The notes below the pieces were generated by a model. It was not told the DNA's origin. It was given only the letters and a program-made list of their open reading frames with translations, and did no database searches. From PNON01 sp964387025 (lineage in GTDB: Bacteria; Chloroflexota; Anaerolineae; Anaerolineales; Anaerolineaceae), in contig CAYLUZ010000002.1 of assembly GCA_964387025.1 (NCBI GenBank), positions 248,001-312,000 on the forward strand: a stretch of DNA of 64,000 nt, read 5' to 3'. Below, in pieces: positions 8,704 to 17,285 of this stretch (within the stretch, counting starts at the first letter, position 1; each line of letters begins with the position of its first letter). The translations under genes were made by a program, and so were the position numbers.

Positions 8704-10601
8704 TTCGAAGTGCTCCACTGCGGATGATAATCCCCCAGCCAGTCCAGATAAAAATCCTTCATTGGTTGAACCTCTCCCGGGACACAACTTTCACCAGTTG
8801 TACAAGTCACAATGACCTTGTATGTAGATCCTTTTTCATCCGCAAATGCAATGGTCGACCCATCAGGATTCCAGGCAATGTAATGCAATGTCGTGTCACC
8901 CTGGTAGATCAATTTCCATGTTCCTGTATCCAGGTTCCTATTTATTACCCATATATGATTGAAAAGCCAATCACCGGGATTGCATTTTCCACCCACCCAG
9001 GCAATAAACTGGCTATCCGGTGACCATGCGATCTCATTATTGCACGTCCTGTTGTCATGGACATCCCATTTCCTCTTACCGCTACCATCTGGTCGGATGA
9101 GCGTCAGGTCACCATTATCCCCATAGGCGATCCATTCTCCATCGGGTGACCAGGCAGGGAAATTTTCTTCAAAAAATGATTTATCATCCAGAACAACCAG
9201 GTTAGTTCCATCTATATTAACTAGATAAACGCCATTGCAATTAATACATTCCATAGGGCTGGCGCTAAAAACGATTTTCTTCCCATCAGGAGACCAACTT
9301 GCACCAAGGAAACGTGTAAATTCTTTTTCCAATTTAATTCTGGAATATTCGCCTCTCATTGTTTGTAAACAAATGTCTGGTTCACATGGCATTATCCTAT
9401 ATCCATTTGAAAGTGGATTGATCGTCAAGGTTGGCTTTGGTGTGTCTTTCAAGCTTGTCGTCATCTGTTCAGTAAGAATTTGCTTTGTCGATGGTGATGT
9501 CGCCGGGTAAATTGTCTGCTTTTTAACCTTACCTGAATTTTCGCTCAGATTTATGATGTTTGTTCCGATGAAAACCACAAAGATGAGTAAGATTAGCGGA
9601 ACTATGAAATGGCGAGTTCTGTCGATTTTTTTATCAATTATTTTCCCAAGAGAATTATTCTGTTGTTGATAATCCATAGTGTCAGGTTCGTTTTCAGGTT
9701 CGTTTTCAGGCTCGTTTTCAGTTTCTTTTTTTTCATCAATTTCTATGGGGATATTTTGATCATCAATTTGGATACGTGACACCTTCATATCTTTGATGAA
9801 GTCATTCATTGTCTGATAACGATCGTTTGGATTCTTAGCTAATGCTTTTAGGAGGATATTTTCAATGTGTATTGGTAAAGAAGGCATAACTTCTGAAGGT
9901 CGTGGGAGTGGATCCGTCATGTGTTTAAAAATTACAGCCATTGGTGTGTCTGCAGTATATGGCCTTCTTCCGGTCACTAATTCAAAAAGAACAACGCCTA
10001 AAGAGTAAATATCCGAACGGTTATCTACTTCCTTCCCCAATCCCTGCTCAGGCGCCATATATTCTGGAGTACCAACACCTACACCTGTACCAGTAAGGGT
10101 TTGCCCTTCCCCCATATCCAGGATTTTTGCTATGCCAAAATCTGTAAGCATCGGTTCACCTTTTTCAGTGATCAGGATATTAGATGGTTTCACATCACGG
10201 TGGAGGATACCCATTGAATGGGCATAACTTAGCGCATTGGCAATGGGAATTAAGAGTCTTGACACTGTAATCCAAGGAAGTGGTTTCCCCAGTAAGTCTT
10301 TGATTGTTCCCCCTGGTTGGTATTCCATAACTAAGTATGGAGAGCCTTCATACTCACCATAATCGTGAACTTTGACAATATTCGGATGAGCCAGCCTGGC
10401 AAGTGACTTGGCTTCACGTTCGAATCGTTTGAAAATTCGATCAAGGGATTTTGGAGGGAAGGCTTCCTGGCGGATAACCTTTAGTGCCACATATCGCTCC
10501 AAATGAGTATCGAATGCTTTGTAAACAACCGCCATACCTCCTTCACCGATCTGCTCAAGGATGTGGTAGCGATCTAAAGTTAGGCCAATTAAGTTATTCA
10601 T
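8700..10601 (-). CDS. Receptor Ser/Thr kinase with propeller-like outer domain
   Basis: 633 residues from ATG 10601; GGAG lies ~8 nt upstream, which favours this over an in-frame TTG at 10634 that would overlap the PP2C gene. Kinase ~12-270 with a slightly variant N-lobe (AFDTHLERYVALKVIRQ). The cytoplasmic linker contains a tandem acidic repeat (ENEP three times) encoded by three 12-bp DNA repeats at 9683-9718. Membrane helix ~331-352 (HFIVPLILLIFVVFIGTNII). Outer region ~400-633 has about five propeller-type blades (SWSPDGKKIVFS, AWSPDGEWIAYG, AWSPDSQFIAWV, AWNPDGSTIAFAD). It sits 16 bp after the PP2C gene and overlaps the next kinase by ATGA, tying kinase and phosphatase expression together. 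Confidence 0.9.
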   Translation of the reverse strand: MNNLIGLTLDRYHILEQIGEGGMAVVYKAFDTHLERYVALKVIRQEAFPPKSLDRIFKRFEREAKSLARLAHPNIVKVHDYGEYEGSPYLVMEYQPGGTIKDLLGKPLPWITVSRLLIPIANALSYAHSMGILHRDVKPSNILITEKGEPMLTDFGIAKILDMGEGQTLTGTGVGVGTPEYMAPEQGLGKEVDNRSDIYSLGVVLFELVTGRRPYTADTPMAVIFKHMTDPLPRPSEVMPSLPIHIENILLKALAKNPNDRYQTMNDFIKDMKVSRIQIDDQNIPIEIDEKKETENEPENEPENEPDTMDYQQQNNSLGKIIDKKIDRTRHFIVPLILLIFVVFIGTNIINLSENSGKVKKQTIYPATSPSTKQILTEQMTTSLKDTPKPTLTINPLSNGYRIMPCEPDICLQTMRGEYSRIKLEKEFTRFLGASWSPDGKKIVFSASPMECINCNGVYLVNIDGTNLVVLDDKSFFEENFPAWSPDGEWIAYGDNGDLTLIRPDGSGKRKWDVHDNRTCNNEIAWSPDSQFIAWVGGKCNPGDWLFNHIWVINRNLDTGTWKLIYQGDTTLHYIAWNPDGSTIAFADEKGSTYKVIVTCTTGESCVPGEVQPMKDFYLDWLGDYHPQWSTSK

Positions 10602-10617
10602 ATCGGAACTCCAGTTA

Positions 10618-11379
10618 TTATTTATGACGTACAATAATCACGGAAATATTATCCAGACCTTGATTCATATTTGCCAACTGGACAAATCGTTTTACTGCTT
10701 TAGCAGGTTCCAGTTCACATACGATCGTCTGCAATTGAAGATCAGATACTGCGCTCCACAGGCCATCTGAACACAGCAAAACAGTATCAGTTTCCATCCA
10801 TTCACATTCAGTGCAATACGGTTTTACTTCTGTCCGCAGCGGTGAAATGGATTGATTCAAGATATTACGTTTGGGATGTCTTAATGCTTCTTCAGAAGTG
10901 ATCAATCCAAGTCGAATCTGTTCTCCTACATAGCTGTGGTCAAAACTAATCTGCCTGACCTCGTTTTCATTAATAATATAAGCCCGGCTGTCACCAACAT
11001 TTGCCAGTGAAATTTTCGATTTTTCGAGAATCACCGAAACAACTGTACTTCCCATGGTTCGATAAACAGGTTTTTTTATTGATCGATCAATCATTTCTTG
11101 GTAGGCAGCTTGAATACAGTCTTCCAATAATTTCTTTGGGTCCGTTTTATTTGAATTCCACTTTTTATACTGGTCGCGGAATTTCTGAATGACGATTCCA
11201 CTGGCTAAGTTTCCTCCAGCATGCCCCCCCATCCCATCCGCAAGCACGATTAATTGCGATCCTAACTTATTATTCTTATGAGGAAGGATCGCCAAGTCAT
11301 CCTGATTAACCTCATTCCTTCTTTTAATACCAGGATCCAATGCCGAGGCGATCTCGTAACGGTTATTTGAGAATATCAC
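10618..11379 (-). CDS. PP2C-type Ser/Thr protein phosphatase
   Basis: 253 residues, the usual length of bacterial PP2C (Stp/PrpC/PstP catalytic domain), with no membrane segment. Metal-binding and fold motifs are all present: NQDD near residue 26, ADGMGGHAGG at 47-56, VGDSRAY near 126, CSDGLW near 203 and DNISVIIV near the end. Starts with GTG 11379 in a GTGA overlap with the stop of the VWA-FHA gene, so the two are translationally coupled. Known role of the family: Mn/Mg-dependent removal of phosphate from Ser/Thr sites made by Hanks kinases. As the only phosphatase in the window it is the likely eraser for all eleven kinases and for FHA-bound phosphoproteins of the secretion locus; that link is inference from context. 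Confidence 0.95.
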   Translation of the reverse strand: MIFSNNRYEIASALDPGIKRRNEVNQDDLAILPHKNNKLGSQLIVLADGMGGHAGGNLASGIVIQKFRDQYKKWNSNKTDPKKLLEDCIQAAYQEMIDRSIKKPVYRTMGSTVVSVILEKSKISLANVGDSRAYIINENEVRQISFDHSYVGEQIRLGLITSEEALRHPKRNILNQSISPLRTEVKPYCTECEWMETDTVLLCSDGLWSAVSDLQLQTIVCELEPAKAVKRFVQLANMNQGLDNISVIIVRHK

Positions 11380-13283
11380 TTTATATCCATACCAGGATCG
11401 CGGGTACGATCTGGATCATACTCAATTTTTATTTCATCCATTGTTTTATCTGGATCATTTACATTTGCGCGCTCAGATTGGAACAGCAAAACAGTTCTTG
11501 CTCCCAAGCGTATTCGGCTACCTGACCTTATTATAGTTCCTTCGGGAGAGACAGGATTATCATCCACAAATGTTCCGTAGGTTGACCCGTTATCTTTTAC
11601 AATGATATCCTTGTCTTGCGATTCCAAAACTGCATGTCGGCGCGAAACAGCCTTATCCTGGCTGGAAAACAGGATGTCCGAGTGCGCTGCATCCCTACCA
11701 ATTTCTGCAGGAAGTTTACTTATGGTTAAGATCTGTCCCACCATCATTGAATCGTCACTCTGTTCGACCTGTAAAGTTCCGTATGTCTGTGGGATGAAAG
11801 AGATTTCATCGATTGTTTTATCTTCCATTGGTTCATTTGATCGGATAGCAAAATCCTCATCTTCAACTATTCCTTTTTTCTTTCTGCGTAAAATCAAAAA
11901 TGCTATTAATCCACCAATAATTACAACCCCGGCAACTATCCCGATAATACTATTGGTGCTTAAGGAAGATTTAGCTCCCTCATTTTCTGTTTTTTCTCCA
12001 GCCACTAAAGTACCATTTACTAAAGTGGATTCCTCTCCTGGCTCTGGTGTTGGTGGAACAATATTTACTGTTACCGATGTCCTTGCGAGTTCTGTTCCAT
12101 CATTTCCTATTGCAACAGCTTCAATTTTCGCTTCTCGTGATTCATTAATTCCGGTATTCCAATCAACTTCATATGGTTCTGAATAATCTTCACCAATACT
12201 CGTGCCATCAACCGAGAAACCTACCCTTGCAATTGGAGCACCCTGTGTTAATATTTTTGCGGAGATTTTCGTTAATCCGCTAATAGAGTCGTTATCTCCA
12301 ATAGATGTAAAGGTGATTGTGGTTGGTAAAACAGGCAGGCTGAACTCATACGCCACAATGCCTTTATCAGAATTTACGGATACTTCTAGCGAGAGAAAAT
12401 GACTTCCAGCTCCTTTTTTCGATTGATAAGTAAGTTGATATTCAGAATTTAGTAATTCTTGAATTCTGGAAAATAGATCATCAATTTTTGAAGAATTTGA
12501 AGTATATAAAGCATATCCCCCGGACATGGTCGAAATGCGTTTCATCACATTTTGATCCACTGCTTGCCCGACACCTATTCCATAAACAGGCACTCCTGCC
12601 GATTTTGCGATATTAATTACATCTTCCGCAGTATGAAAGCTATACGGCTTACCAATGGAATTCACATCTTTTCCGTCCGTAAGAAGGATGACAGCCGCTC
12701 TACTTTCAGGTTGAAGTGATACCAATTCGATTGCTTTATACGCTGCATCATAAAGAATTGTTCCACTATCAGATTTCGCTTCGATCTTTAATATTTCTTC
12801 CTTTGTTTTTTCGTGATTAGTCGAAAAATCTACGACAGTATTAATATCATTATTAAAAGTAATAACAGATACTTTATTCGTTTCACCCATTCTGGAAACA
12901 AAATCGCTGGCAGCAGTTCTTGCATCCCGCATGGCACTACCAGACATACTGCCGCTTGTATCAATTACGAGAATATAATTGACATTTTCATTATTGACTC
13001 TTGATAATCCTTGTAACTCAACAGGTTGAGAATCCTCAATAATTTTAAAGTTTTCTTGAGTCAAATCTTTTAGCGGGTCACCAGCACCATTCAGCACTGA
13101 TAAGAATACATTCACATCATATAAGGCCTGTCCCTCTACTGGTGTCGAATTCACAGAATGGATCCGCACATCCAAAGTATCAGCAGCAATAACCCCTATT
13201 GACGGGATAAAACTAAGAATTAATAAAAGAAGCGCCAGGATGTGAACAAACCTGGCGAAATGCTTTTCATTGTGTGATTTCAT
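11376..13283 (-). CDS. Membrane protein with outer VWA domain and inner FHA domain
   Basis: 635 residues from ATG 13283 with AGGAG 8 nt upstream. Signal peptide/anchor ~10-33; von Willebrand A domain ~80-270 with a complete MIDAS (DTSGSMS, then TDGKD); Ig-like bacterial domain ~315-405; acidic stalk; membrane helix ~448-470 (IIGIVAGVVIIGGLIAFLIL) followed by RRKKK; cytoplasmic FHA domain ~528-600 (IGRDAAHSDI, VSRRHA, DNGSTYGTFVDD). The predicted topology puts a metal-dependent adhesion/ligand domain outside and a phosphothreonine reader inside. Between the FHA-ubiquitin fusion and PP2C, it could anchor the secretion machine to phosphorylated kinases. A separate function in surface binding cannot be excluded. 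Confidence 0.93.
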   Translation of the reverse strand: MKSHNEKHFARFVHILALLLLILSFIPSIGVIAADTLDVRIHSVNSTPVEGQALYDVNVFLSVLNGAGDPLKDLTQENFKIIEDSQPVELQGLSRVNNENVNYILVIDTSGSMSGSAMRDARTAASDFVSRMGETNKVSVITFNNDINTVVDFSTNHEKTKEEILKIEAKSDSGTILYDAAYKAIELVSLQPESRAAVILLTDGKDVNSIGKPYSFHTAEDVINIAKSAGVPVYGIGVGQAVDQNVMKRISTMSGGYALYTSNSSKIDDLFSRIQELLNSEYQLTYQSKKGAGSHFLSLEVSVNSDKGIVAYEFSLPVLPTTITFTSIGDNDSISGLTKISAKILTQGAPIARVGFSVDGTSIGEDYSEPYEVDWNTGINESREAKIEAVAIGNDGTELARTSVTVNIVPPTPEPGEESTLVNGTLVAGEKTENEGAKSSLSTNSIIGIVAGVVIIGGLIAFLILRRKKKGIVEDEDFAIRSNEPMEDKTIDEISFIPQTYGTLQVEQSDDSMMVGQILTISKLPAEIGRDAAHSDILFSSQDKAVSRRHAVLESQDKDIIVKDNGSTYGTFVDDNPVSPEGTIIRSGSRIRLGARTVLLFQSERANVNDPDKTMDEIKIEYDPDRTRDPGMDIK

Positions 13284-13328
13284 AGACTTACTCCTAATAC
13301 CTGCGATAATTTAGATTCATATTTTAAG

Positions 13329-14009
13329 CTAATTTGGAGTCTGATATTCCAATTCAATTCCACGGAAACCAAGTTGAATTTTATCGCCCTTAGTCAGCAT
13401 TATTTCCTTTTCCGGTTCCAATTGTTTGCCATTCAGGTAAGTGCCATTTCTTGTTGAAAATGGTTTACAGTAGTGTTTACCTCCTCGAGGAATAATACTG
13501 ATATGTTTCCTAGAGGATACAAATCCTGAATCGAATTCAGTGATATCAATATCCGGTGTCGATTCTTTGCTCTTCCGGCCAACGATCATCGCTTTGTCCG
13601 AAAGAATAAATATATAACGGTTATTACATACCATAAATGGTTCCAAATATGGATCACCCATGGGAGATTGACTAATTTGTTCTAAGTTTGCTGCGGTTTC
13701 TGAACAATTTTCGCTACTATCCACTTTTAGTCCTGATAGATTCGTAGATAGAGTATCGGAAAATCCAAGTTTCAAAATATCAAAGTTTTGGATTGAGAAT
13801 TGGGATAACGTAGCCTCATTGGGTAAAATATTACCTTCCTCAGTCATTAATACCAATTTTTCGATATTTTTGTTTGTAGCTGCATAACTTAATAAAGATT
13901 TGGATATATCCAAAATAATTTCTTTTACTTTTAAATCGGATGGAATCTCCAAATCGATTTCTTGATTTGATTTATCTGTCCTGATCGTAATAAATAATCT
14001 TGAGCTCAT
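13329..14009 (-). CDS. Ubiquitin-like (EsaB/YukD-type) domain fused to FHA domain
   Basis: 226 residues, no membrane segment. The first ~83 residues look like a beta-grasp, ubiquitin-like domain of the YukD/EsaB type: FITIRTDKSNQEIDLEIP, a helix (KVKEIILDISKSLL), then NILPNEATLSQFSI and DILKLGF, the typical order of strand, helix and short terminal strand. A linker leads to an FHA domain at ~135-222 (MIVGRKS, FVSSRKHISI, STRNGTYLNGKQL, GDKIQLG). In Firmicutes T7SS, EsaB is a free small protein, and in Actinobacteria the ubiquitin fold is the N-terminus of EccD; a fusion to a phosphothreonine reader is unusual. Two bases separate it from the next gene upstream. The beta-grasp call rests on pattern only and needs structure prediction. 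Confidence 0.8.
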   Translation of the reverse strand: MSSRLFITIRTDKSNQEIDLEIPSDLKVKEIILDISKSLLSYAATNKNIEKLVLMTEEGNILPNEATLSQFSIQNFDILKLGFSDTLSTNLSGLKVDSSENCSETAANLEQISQSPMGDPYLEPFMVCNNRYIFILSDKAMIVGRKSKESTPDIDITEFDSGFVSSRKHISIIPRGGKHYCKPFSTRNGTYLNGKQLEPEKEIMLTKGDKIQLGFRGIELEYQTPN

Positions 14010-14010
14010 A

Positions 14011-14805
14011 TTATTGATTTAGTAATTCCTTAACCCTTTTTAGTATGATCGTTGGAGACGTAAGCTCTACGATAATAGTATTTTGTGGACTGTTGTTCCT
14101 GGTGGTAATTAACCATAAATCGCTATTACCGAAAATATAAGCAAAGCCGTTTGTTTTTCTTATTTCCCGGTTGTAGCAATGCTCAATTAAAGATACTGCA
14201 GTGTTGTCTTCAATCTTCCTGAGTGAATTAAAGAGACACTTTGAAGGGTCTTGATTATTGGCACTAACATTAAATAAACTTTCAGCACTATCGATTTGCC
14301 CTTCTCTGAGTAAATTACTGATTTTGAAAAAATCCTCCCGGTTAATTTGAATTTTTAGTGAACTTGAATTCGGTCGGAAATTTAATAAATAAAAATTACT
14401 GAAATCTTCAATGAATGAAGGAATATCAGAAATCTGCCTAAAGTGGTATATCTTATCCTCCCCATGGATTGCCTCAATAATGTCATCCTTCCGGAAATAA
14501 ACGTACCTTCTTGTGAATTTATTGTCCACAGGATCTGAAGTAATTATTAAACAATTCTCAGCCAAAAATATATTCATAAATATCTTTCGATATTCCGGGG
14601 TAAAGATCGCTTCATATTGAGGATCTGAGGAAATTATTCCATTCCTAATTAGGTTAGACTTATTTTTTTGTTGATCTGCTTGAATTTCTGCAGTTAACCA
14701 ACCTCTATAGGGGTTCTCTGCACCAATAAAATAGTCTTTTCTGGAAACAGAGATTAAATACCAGAATTCCTTATTCGTTAATGAGAATGATTCTCCTTTT
14801 ACCAT
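14011..14805 (-). CDS. T7SS-locus cytosolic protein, possible EspG-like chaperone (paralogue 1)
   Basis: 264 residues, soluble, no signal peptide. I do not recognise a named family with certainty. Its C-terminus (GFAYIFGNSDLWLITTR, then a hydrophobic strand and ILKRVKELLN) lines up with the C-terminus of the neighbour at 14809-15603 (GFLFLAGNMNSWIFHIS, then FLEEMNILFQ), so the two are paralogues. The order of a glycine-rich beta hairpin, a Trp strand, a beta strand and a terminal helix, plus the size and position next to WXG100 genes, resembles EspG chaperones of mycobacterial ESX systems, which hold substrates in the cytosol. That assignment is inference. Stop and next start (14009) are 1 base apart, indicating one operon. 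Confidence 0.75.
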   Translation of the reverse strand: MVKGESFSLTNKEFWYLISVSRKDYFIGAENPYRGWLTAEIQADQQKNKSNLIRNGIISSDPQYEAIFTPEYRKIFMNIFLAENCLIITSDPVDNKFTRRYVYFRKDDIIEAIHGEDKIYHFRQISDIPSFIEDFSNFYLLNFRPNSSSLKIQINREDFFKISNLLREGQIDSAESLFNVSANNQDPSKCLFNSLRKIEDNTAVSLIEHCYNREIRKTNGFAYIFGNSDLWLITTRNNSPQNTIIVELTSPTIILKRVKELLNQ

Positions 14806-14808
14806 AAC

Positions 14809-15603
14809 TCACCCTCCTTTCTGAAAGAGAATGTTCATTTCTTCAAGAAAGATGGAACGGGAACCTGGACGAATGGAAAGGTAGCCTAATTCGTTTCTTT
14901 CACTGATATGGAAAATCCAGGAATTCATATTACCGGCCAAGAATAGAAAACCACTCCCGGTTGTCTCATTATTTTCCTGTTGTGAAATAGCCATAACCGA
15001 TGCCTTGTATTTAAATTCACTCAGGTCTCTTGAAAGATGCTTCGCAGTGACATCATCTATGCCAAGGTCTAATAACAATCTCTTCGATCGAGTATTTAAA
15101 TTTTCCCGTTTACCTGAATATAAGTTTTGGAATAAATCCCCCCGGATCTCCCACTGATCAAACTTAGTCTTTAATGGATTAAATTCCAAATATCTTTCAA
15201 GAGTGTCCTGGTAAGCCGTTTTATTTTCCAGAATTCTAATTTTATGAACAACGGGATTAGGAATAAAATGCTCATAATACATGTTGTTGTATAAATAAAG
15301 GTTACAAATCACTGAATAATTATCAATATATTTGTCAAAACGTAATTGATCTTTGAAACTGGCAATAGTAGTAAAATAATGGTTGGATTTTTCCAATAAA
15401 ACCGGCTTATCAAAATCCAACTTTATCAGATCTTTTGCTAGAAGTGAGTGACTGGCGGAATAGAATCTTCCCTTCTCCTCTTCCTCATTTATATCAGCAT
15501 AATTGACAACCAACATCCCTTTAGCTATCTCAGGATAACCGGCCAGAGATATACCTAAAACTAGCTCTTCAAGGCCAAGCTCTAAATCGTATTTAGTATC
15601 CAA
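14809..15603 (-). CDS. T7SS-locus cytosolic protein, possible EspG-like chaperone (paralogue 2)
   Basis: 264 residues from TTG 15603. A longer in-frame reading from TTG 15642 would overlap the upstream gene by 19 bp, but GGGAGG at 15608-15614 sits just before TTG 15603, so that start is preferred. Soluble and mixed alpha/beta, with no signal peptide. It begins with LELGLEELVLGISLAGYPEIAKG, which could be an amphipathic helix, and ends with the beta hairpin/Trp strand/helix block shared with its neighbour. Lies directly downstream of the candidate effector gene, the usual place for a dedicated chaperone. Function not established. Confidence 0.72.
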   Translation of the reverse strand: MDTKYDLELGLEELVLGISLAGYPEIAKGMLVVNYADINEEEEKGRFYSASHSLLAKDLIKLDFDKPVLLEKSNHYFTTIASFKDQLRFDKYIDNYSVICNLYLYNNMYYEHFIPNPVVHKIRILENKTAYQDTLERYLEFNPLKTKFDQWEIRGDLFQNLYSGKRENLNTRSKRLLLDLGIDDVTAKHLSRDLSEFKYKASVMAISQQENNETTGSGFLFLAGNMNSWIFHISERNELGYLSIRPGSRSIFLEEMNILFQKGG

Positions 15604-15623
15604 CTTTCCCTCCCAGTGTAAAA

Positions 15624-16550
15624 CTAAATAAATGGCGCCCAACGAATTGCGTTTATTGATTCACTGATTGGATTGAACAAACCAAATCCAGGTAGCCTAG
15701 GCAATGTCAATATAGAATTAATTGCATTATTAAATGAATCATCAATCCAACGGTTTGCTTGCTTAATGCCATCAGTTAAGGAATTAATAACCCCATCTTT
15801 CCATGCTTTTACTGCTGGTATTTCGAATATAAAGGATAGAATTAAACTAACAATTACACCAACAATCGCACCAATTATTAGAGCTGGCCCCCCTGTAATA
15901 CCAATTAACCCAACAAGGGCAACAACAGCAGCTTTCACTAAAATGCCTAAGAAGAATAGAGCCGAATCGATTATTAAATCAACCGTTATCGCACTTACTA
16001 ATTTTTCCCATCCTTCATGGGAATAATTAATGAAATCTTTGACTATATCAAGGACCATTTTTATAGGTGTACCGATTTGTCCAAGTCCTGCAACCCCAGT
16101 AGATGGAACTCCAATTCCTATAACATCAACTATTCCCCCACCTGTAGTGACACCTCTTTTTGCCCAGGCAAATTCCTGGTCAATATCAACACCTTTTTCA
16201 ATTTCAACAACATCAGTTTCCGCAATTCTGGGTGGAAGCGGTGGAGTATTAATTGAGACCAAAGTAGCCGAAGGACCTTTTATATATGTTTTGTCAGCAT
16301 TGAGAAATGCGTTTGCCCTAGTATTTAAGGAAAAAGCCGAATTATTAAGACTTCCAGTAGTGCTCTGTGCCCTGGCCATCGCTTCAGCGCCTATTGCTTT
16401 TACTCTTGGGCCAAACTGACCGCTATAGCTTGGAGCAGTTAGCGCTGCCGATTGGGCCAGTTTTCCAGCAGCTGATACGTTAGATGCAGTAGATGAAATT
16501 GTGCTTGAATTTGAAGTTAATATTGCTGGATCAACACGAATTTTTGCCAT
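15624..16550 (-). CDS. WXG100-like protein with hydrophobic core, candidate T7SS substrate/effector
   Basis: 308 residues from ATG 16550. The first ~90 residues are Ala/Ser-rich and helical, begin KIRVDPAIL like the WXG100 protein at 17286 (EIRINPDQV), and contain a loop (YSGQFGPRVKAIG) where WXG proteins turn. A Pro-rich linker (NTPPLPPRI) follows. Residues ~185-260 are strongly hydrophobic and Gly-rich (LFFLGILVKAAVVALVGLIG, then GPALIIGAIVGVIVSLILSF), enough for two to three membrane helices. An amphipathic tail with Trp and Asn follows. This layout, a WXG/LXG-type leader plus a membrane-active body, is common in T7SS toxins. No immunity gene is obvious unless one of the next two genes serves. 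It is the first gene of the leftward operon, under its own consensus promoter. Confidence 0.78.
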   Translation of the reverse strand: MAKIRVDPAILTSNSSTISSTASNVSAAGKLAQSAALTAPSYSGQFGPRVKAIGAEAMARAQSTTGSLNNSAFSLNTRANAFLNADKTYIKGPSATLVSINTPPLPPRIAETDVVEIEKGVDIDQEFAWAKRGVTTGGGIVDVIGIGVPSTGVAGLGQIGTPIKMVLDIVKDFINYSHEGWEKLVSAITVDLIIDSALFFLGILVKAAVVALVGLIGITGGPALIIGAIVGVIVSLILSFIFEIPAVKAWKDGVINSLTDGIKQANRWIDDSFNNAINSILTLPRLPGFGLFNPISESINAIRWAPFI

Positions 16551-16609
16551 AATCCACCTGTTTCAGTTCTTGTGCTGATCTCCAGATTTATTTCCCCGGA
16601 GTTGAAATA

Positions 16610-16638
16610 ATTATAGTGGAGCGCTTGCATTAAAGCAA
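16610..16638 (-). promoter_or_regulatory. Sigma70-type promoter for the leftward T7SS/kinase operon
   Basis: On the minus strand, TTGCTT (16638-16633) and TATAAT (16615-16610) are separated by exactly 17 nt. The first gene (ATG 16550) follows ~50 nt downstream, with an AGGTGG ribosome site. Its -35 box lies 2 bp from the -35 box of the rightward promoter. Confidence 0.75.
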
Positions 16639-16653
16639 CATTATTTCTATAAT
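16625..16653 (+). promoter_or_regulatory. Sigma70-type promoter for the WXG100/EccC operon
   Basis: TTGCAT (16625-16630) and TATAAT (16648-16653) have 17-nt spacing. The first WXG100 start at 16683 follows after ~20 nt of leader with GAGGG 6 nt before ATG. The two divergent promoters share their upstream elements, so one bound regulator or RNA polymerase could affect both arms. Confidence 0.78.
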
Positions 16654-16682
16654 AAATAGTATCAAATACAAGAGGGATATAA

Positions 16683-16970
16683 ATGCCACCAAAGGTTACC
16701 ATAGTCACTGTTTGGAGAGTTCCTAAAGAAGCAAGGGAAATAGCCGAGAAATTCCGACAATCTGCCAGGAAGGCGCGAGCACTTGCCCAAACCCTGCGTA
16801 AGAGCGCCGGGATTCTGGATAGCTCGTGGGAAGGTAATTCGAAGAATAATTTTATGGGCGAATTCAAAGGCGAACCCTCAAAATTGGAATCTTATGCTGA
16901 TTGGTTGGATTCAAAAGCACGAGAGATCGAAAATATTAAAGTAGCCTTTAAAGAAAAAAAGGTGGGATGA
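16683..16970 (+). CDS. WXG100-family protein (1 of 3)
   Basis: 95 residues. Two helices flank a Trp-x-Gly turn, here S-W-E-G with W49 and G51, exactly where WXG100 proteins have it. Longer and more basic than its two partners in the N-terminal helix (ARKARALAQTLRKSAG). No clear C-terminal YxxxD/E export signal, so it may leave the cell as the passive half of a heterodimer. The stop overlaps the next WXG100 start (ATGA at 16967-16970), a typical sign of partner subunits made in equal amounts. The start is set by AGAGGG 6 nt upstream. Confidence 0.85.
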   Translation: MPPKVTIVTVWRVPKEAREIAEKFRQSARKARALAQTLRKSAGILDSSWEGNSKNNFMGEFKGEPSKLESYADWLDSKAREIENIKVAFKEKKVG

Positions 16971-17236
16971 TGAGTGAGCTTCTCCTTGAACCGGATGAAT
17001 TGAGAAAAGCAGCAGGTACATTTAACGAATCAAAAAATAGTTTGGCTGAACTTACAAAAAAATTGGACGAGACTACCAAGGCGTTGGAAACAAAATGGGT
17101 AGGCGTTTCACAGGAAGTGTTCTTTAAACAATACAAAGAACTTCGACAATATTTGGAGGGATTTGGATTGATCCTTGGGAATATTTCACGGGAAATGGAG
17201 GCAATGGCTGACCGATTTGAACAGGCAGATAATTGA
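16967..17236 (+). CDS. WXG100-family protein (2 of 3)
   Basis: 89 residues, with W44-V-G46 in the turn (KWVGVSQ) between two amphipathic helices of about 40 residues each. The C-terminus contains FEQAD, a possible F/YxxxD secretion signal of the kind read by the third ATPase domain of EccC. Translationally coupled to the gene before it by ATGA; the probable heterodimer partner of that protein. Two in-frame ATG codons in a row (16967 and 16970) make the exact start ambiguous by one residue. Confidence 0.88.
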   Translation: MMSELLLEPDELRKAAGTFNESKNSLAELTKKLDETTKALETKWVGVSQEVFFKQYKELRQYLEGFGLILGNISREMEAMADRFEQADN

Positions 17237-17285
17237 AATTTGAGACTCAAAATAATCAGATTGAACTAATAATAAGGAGAGAATA

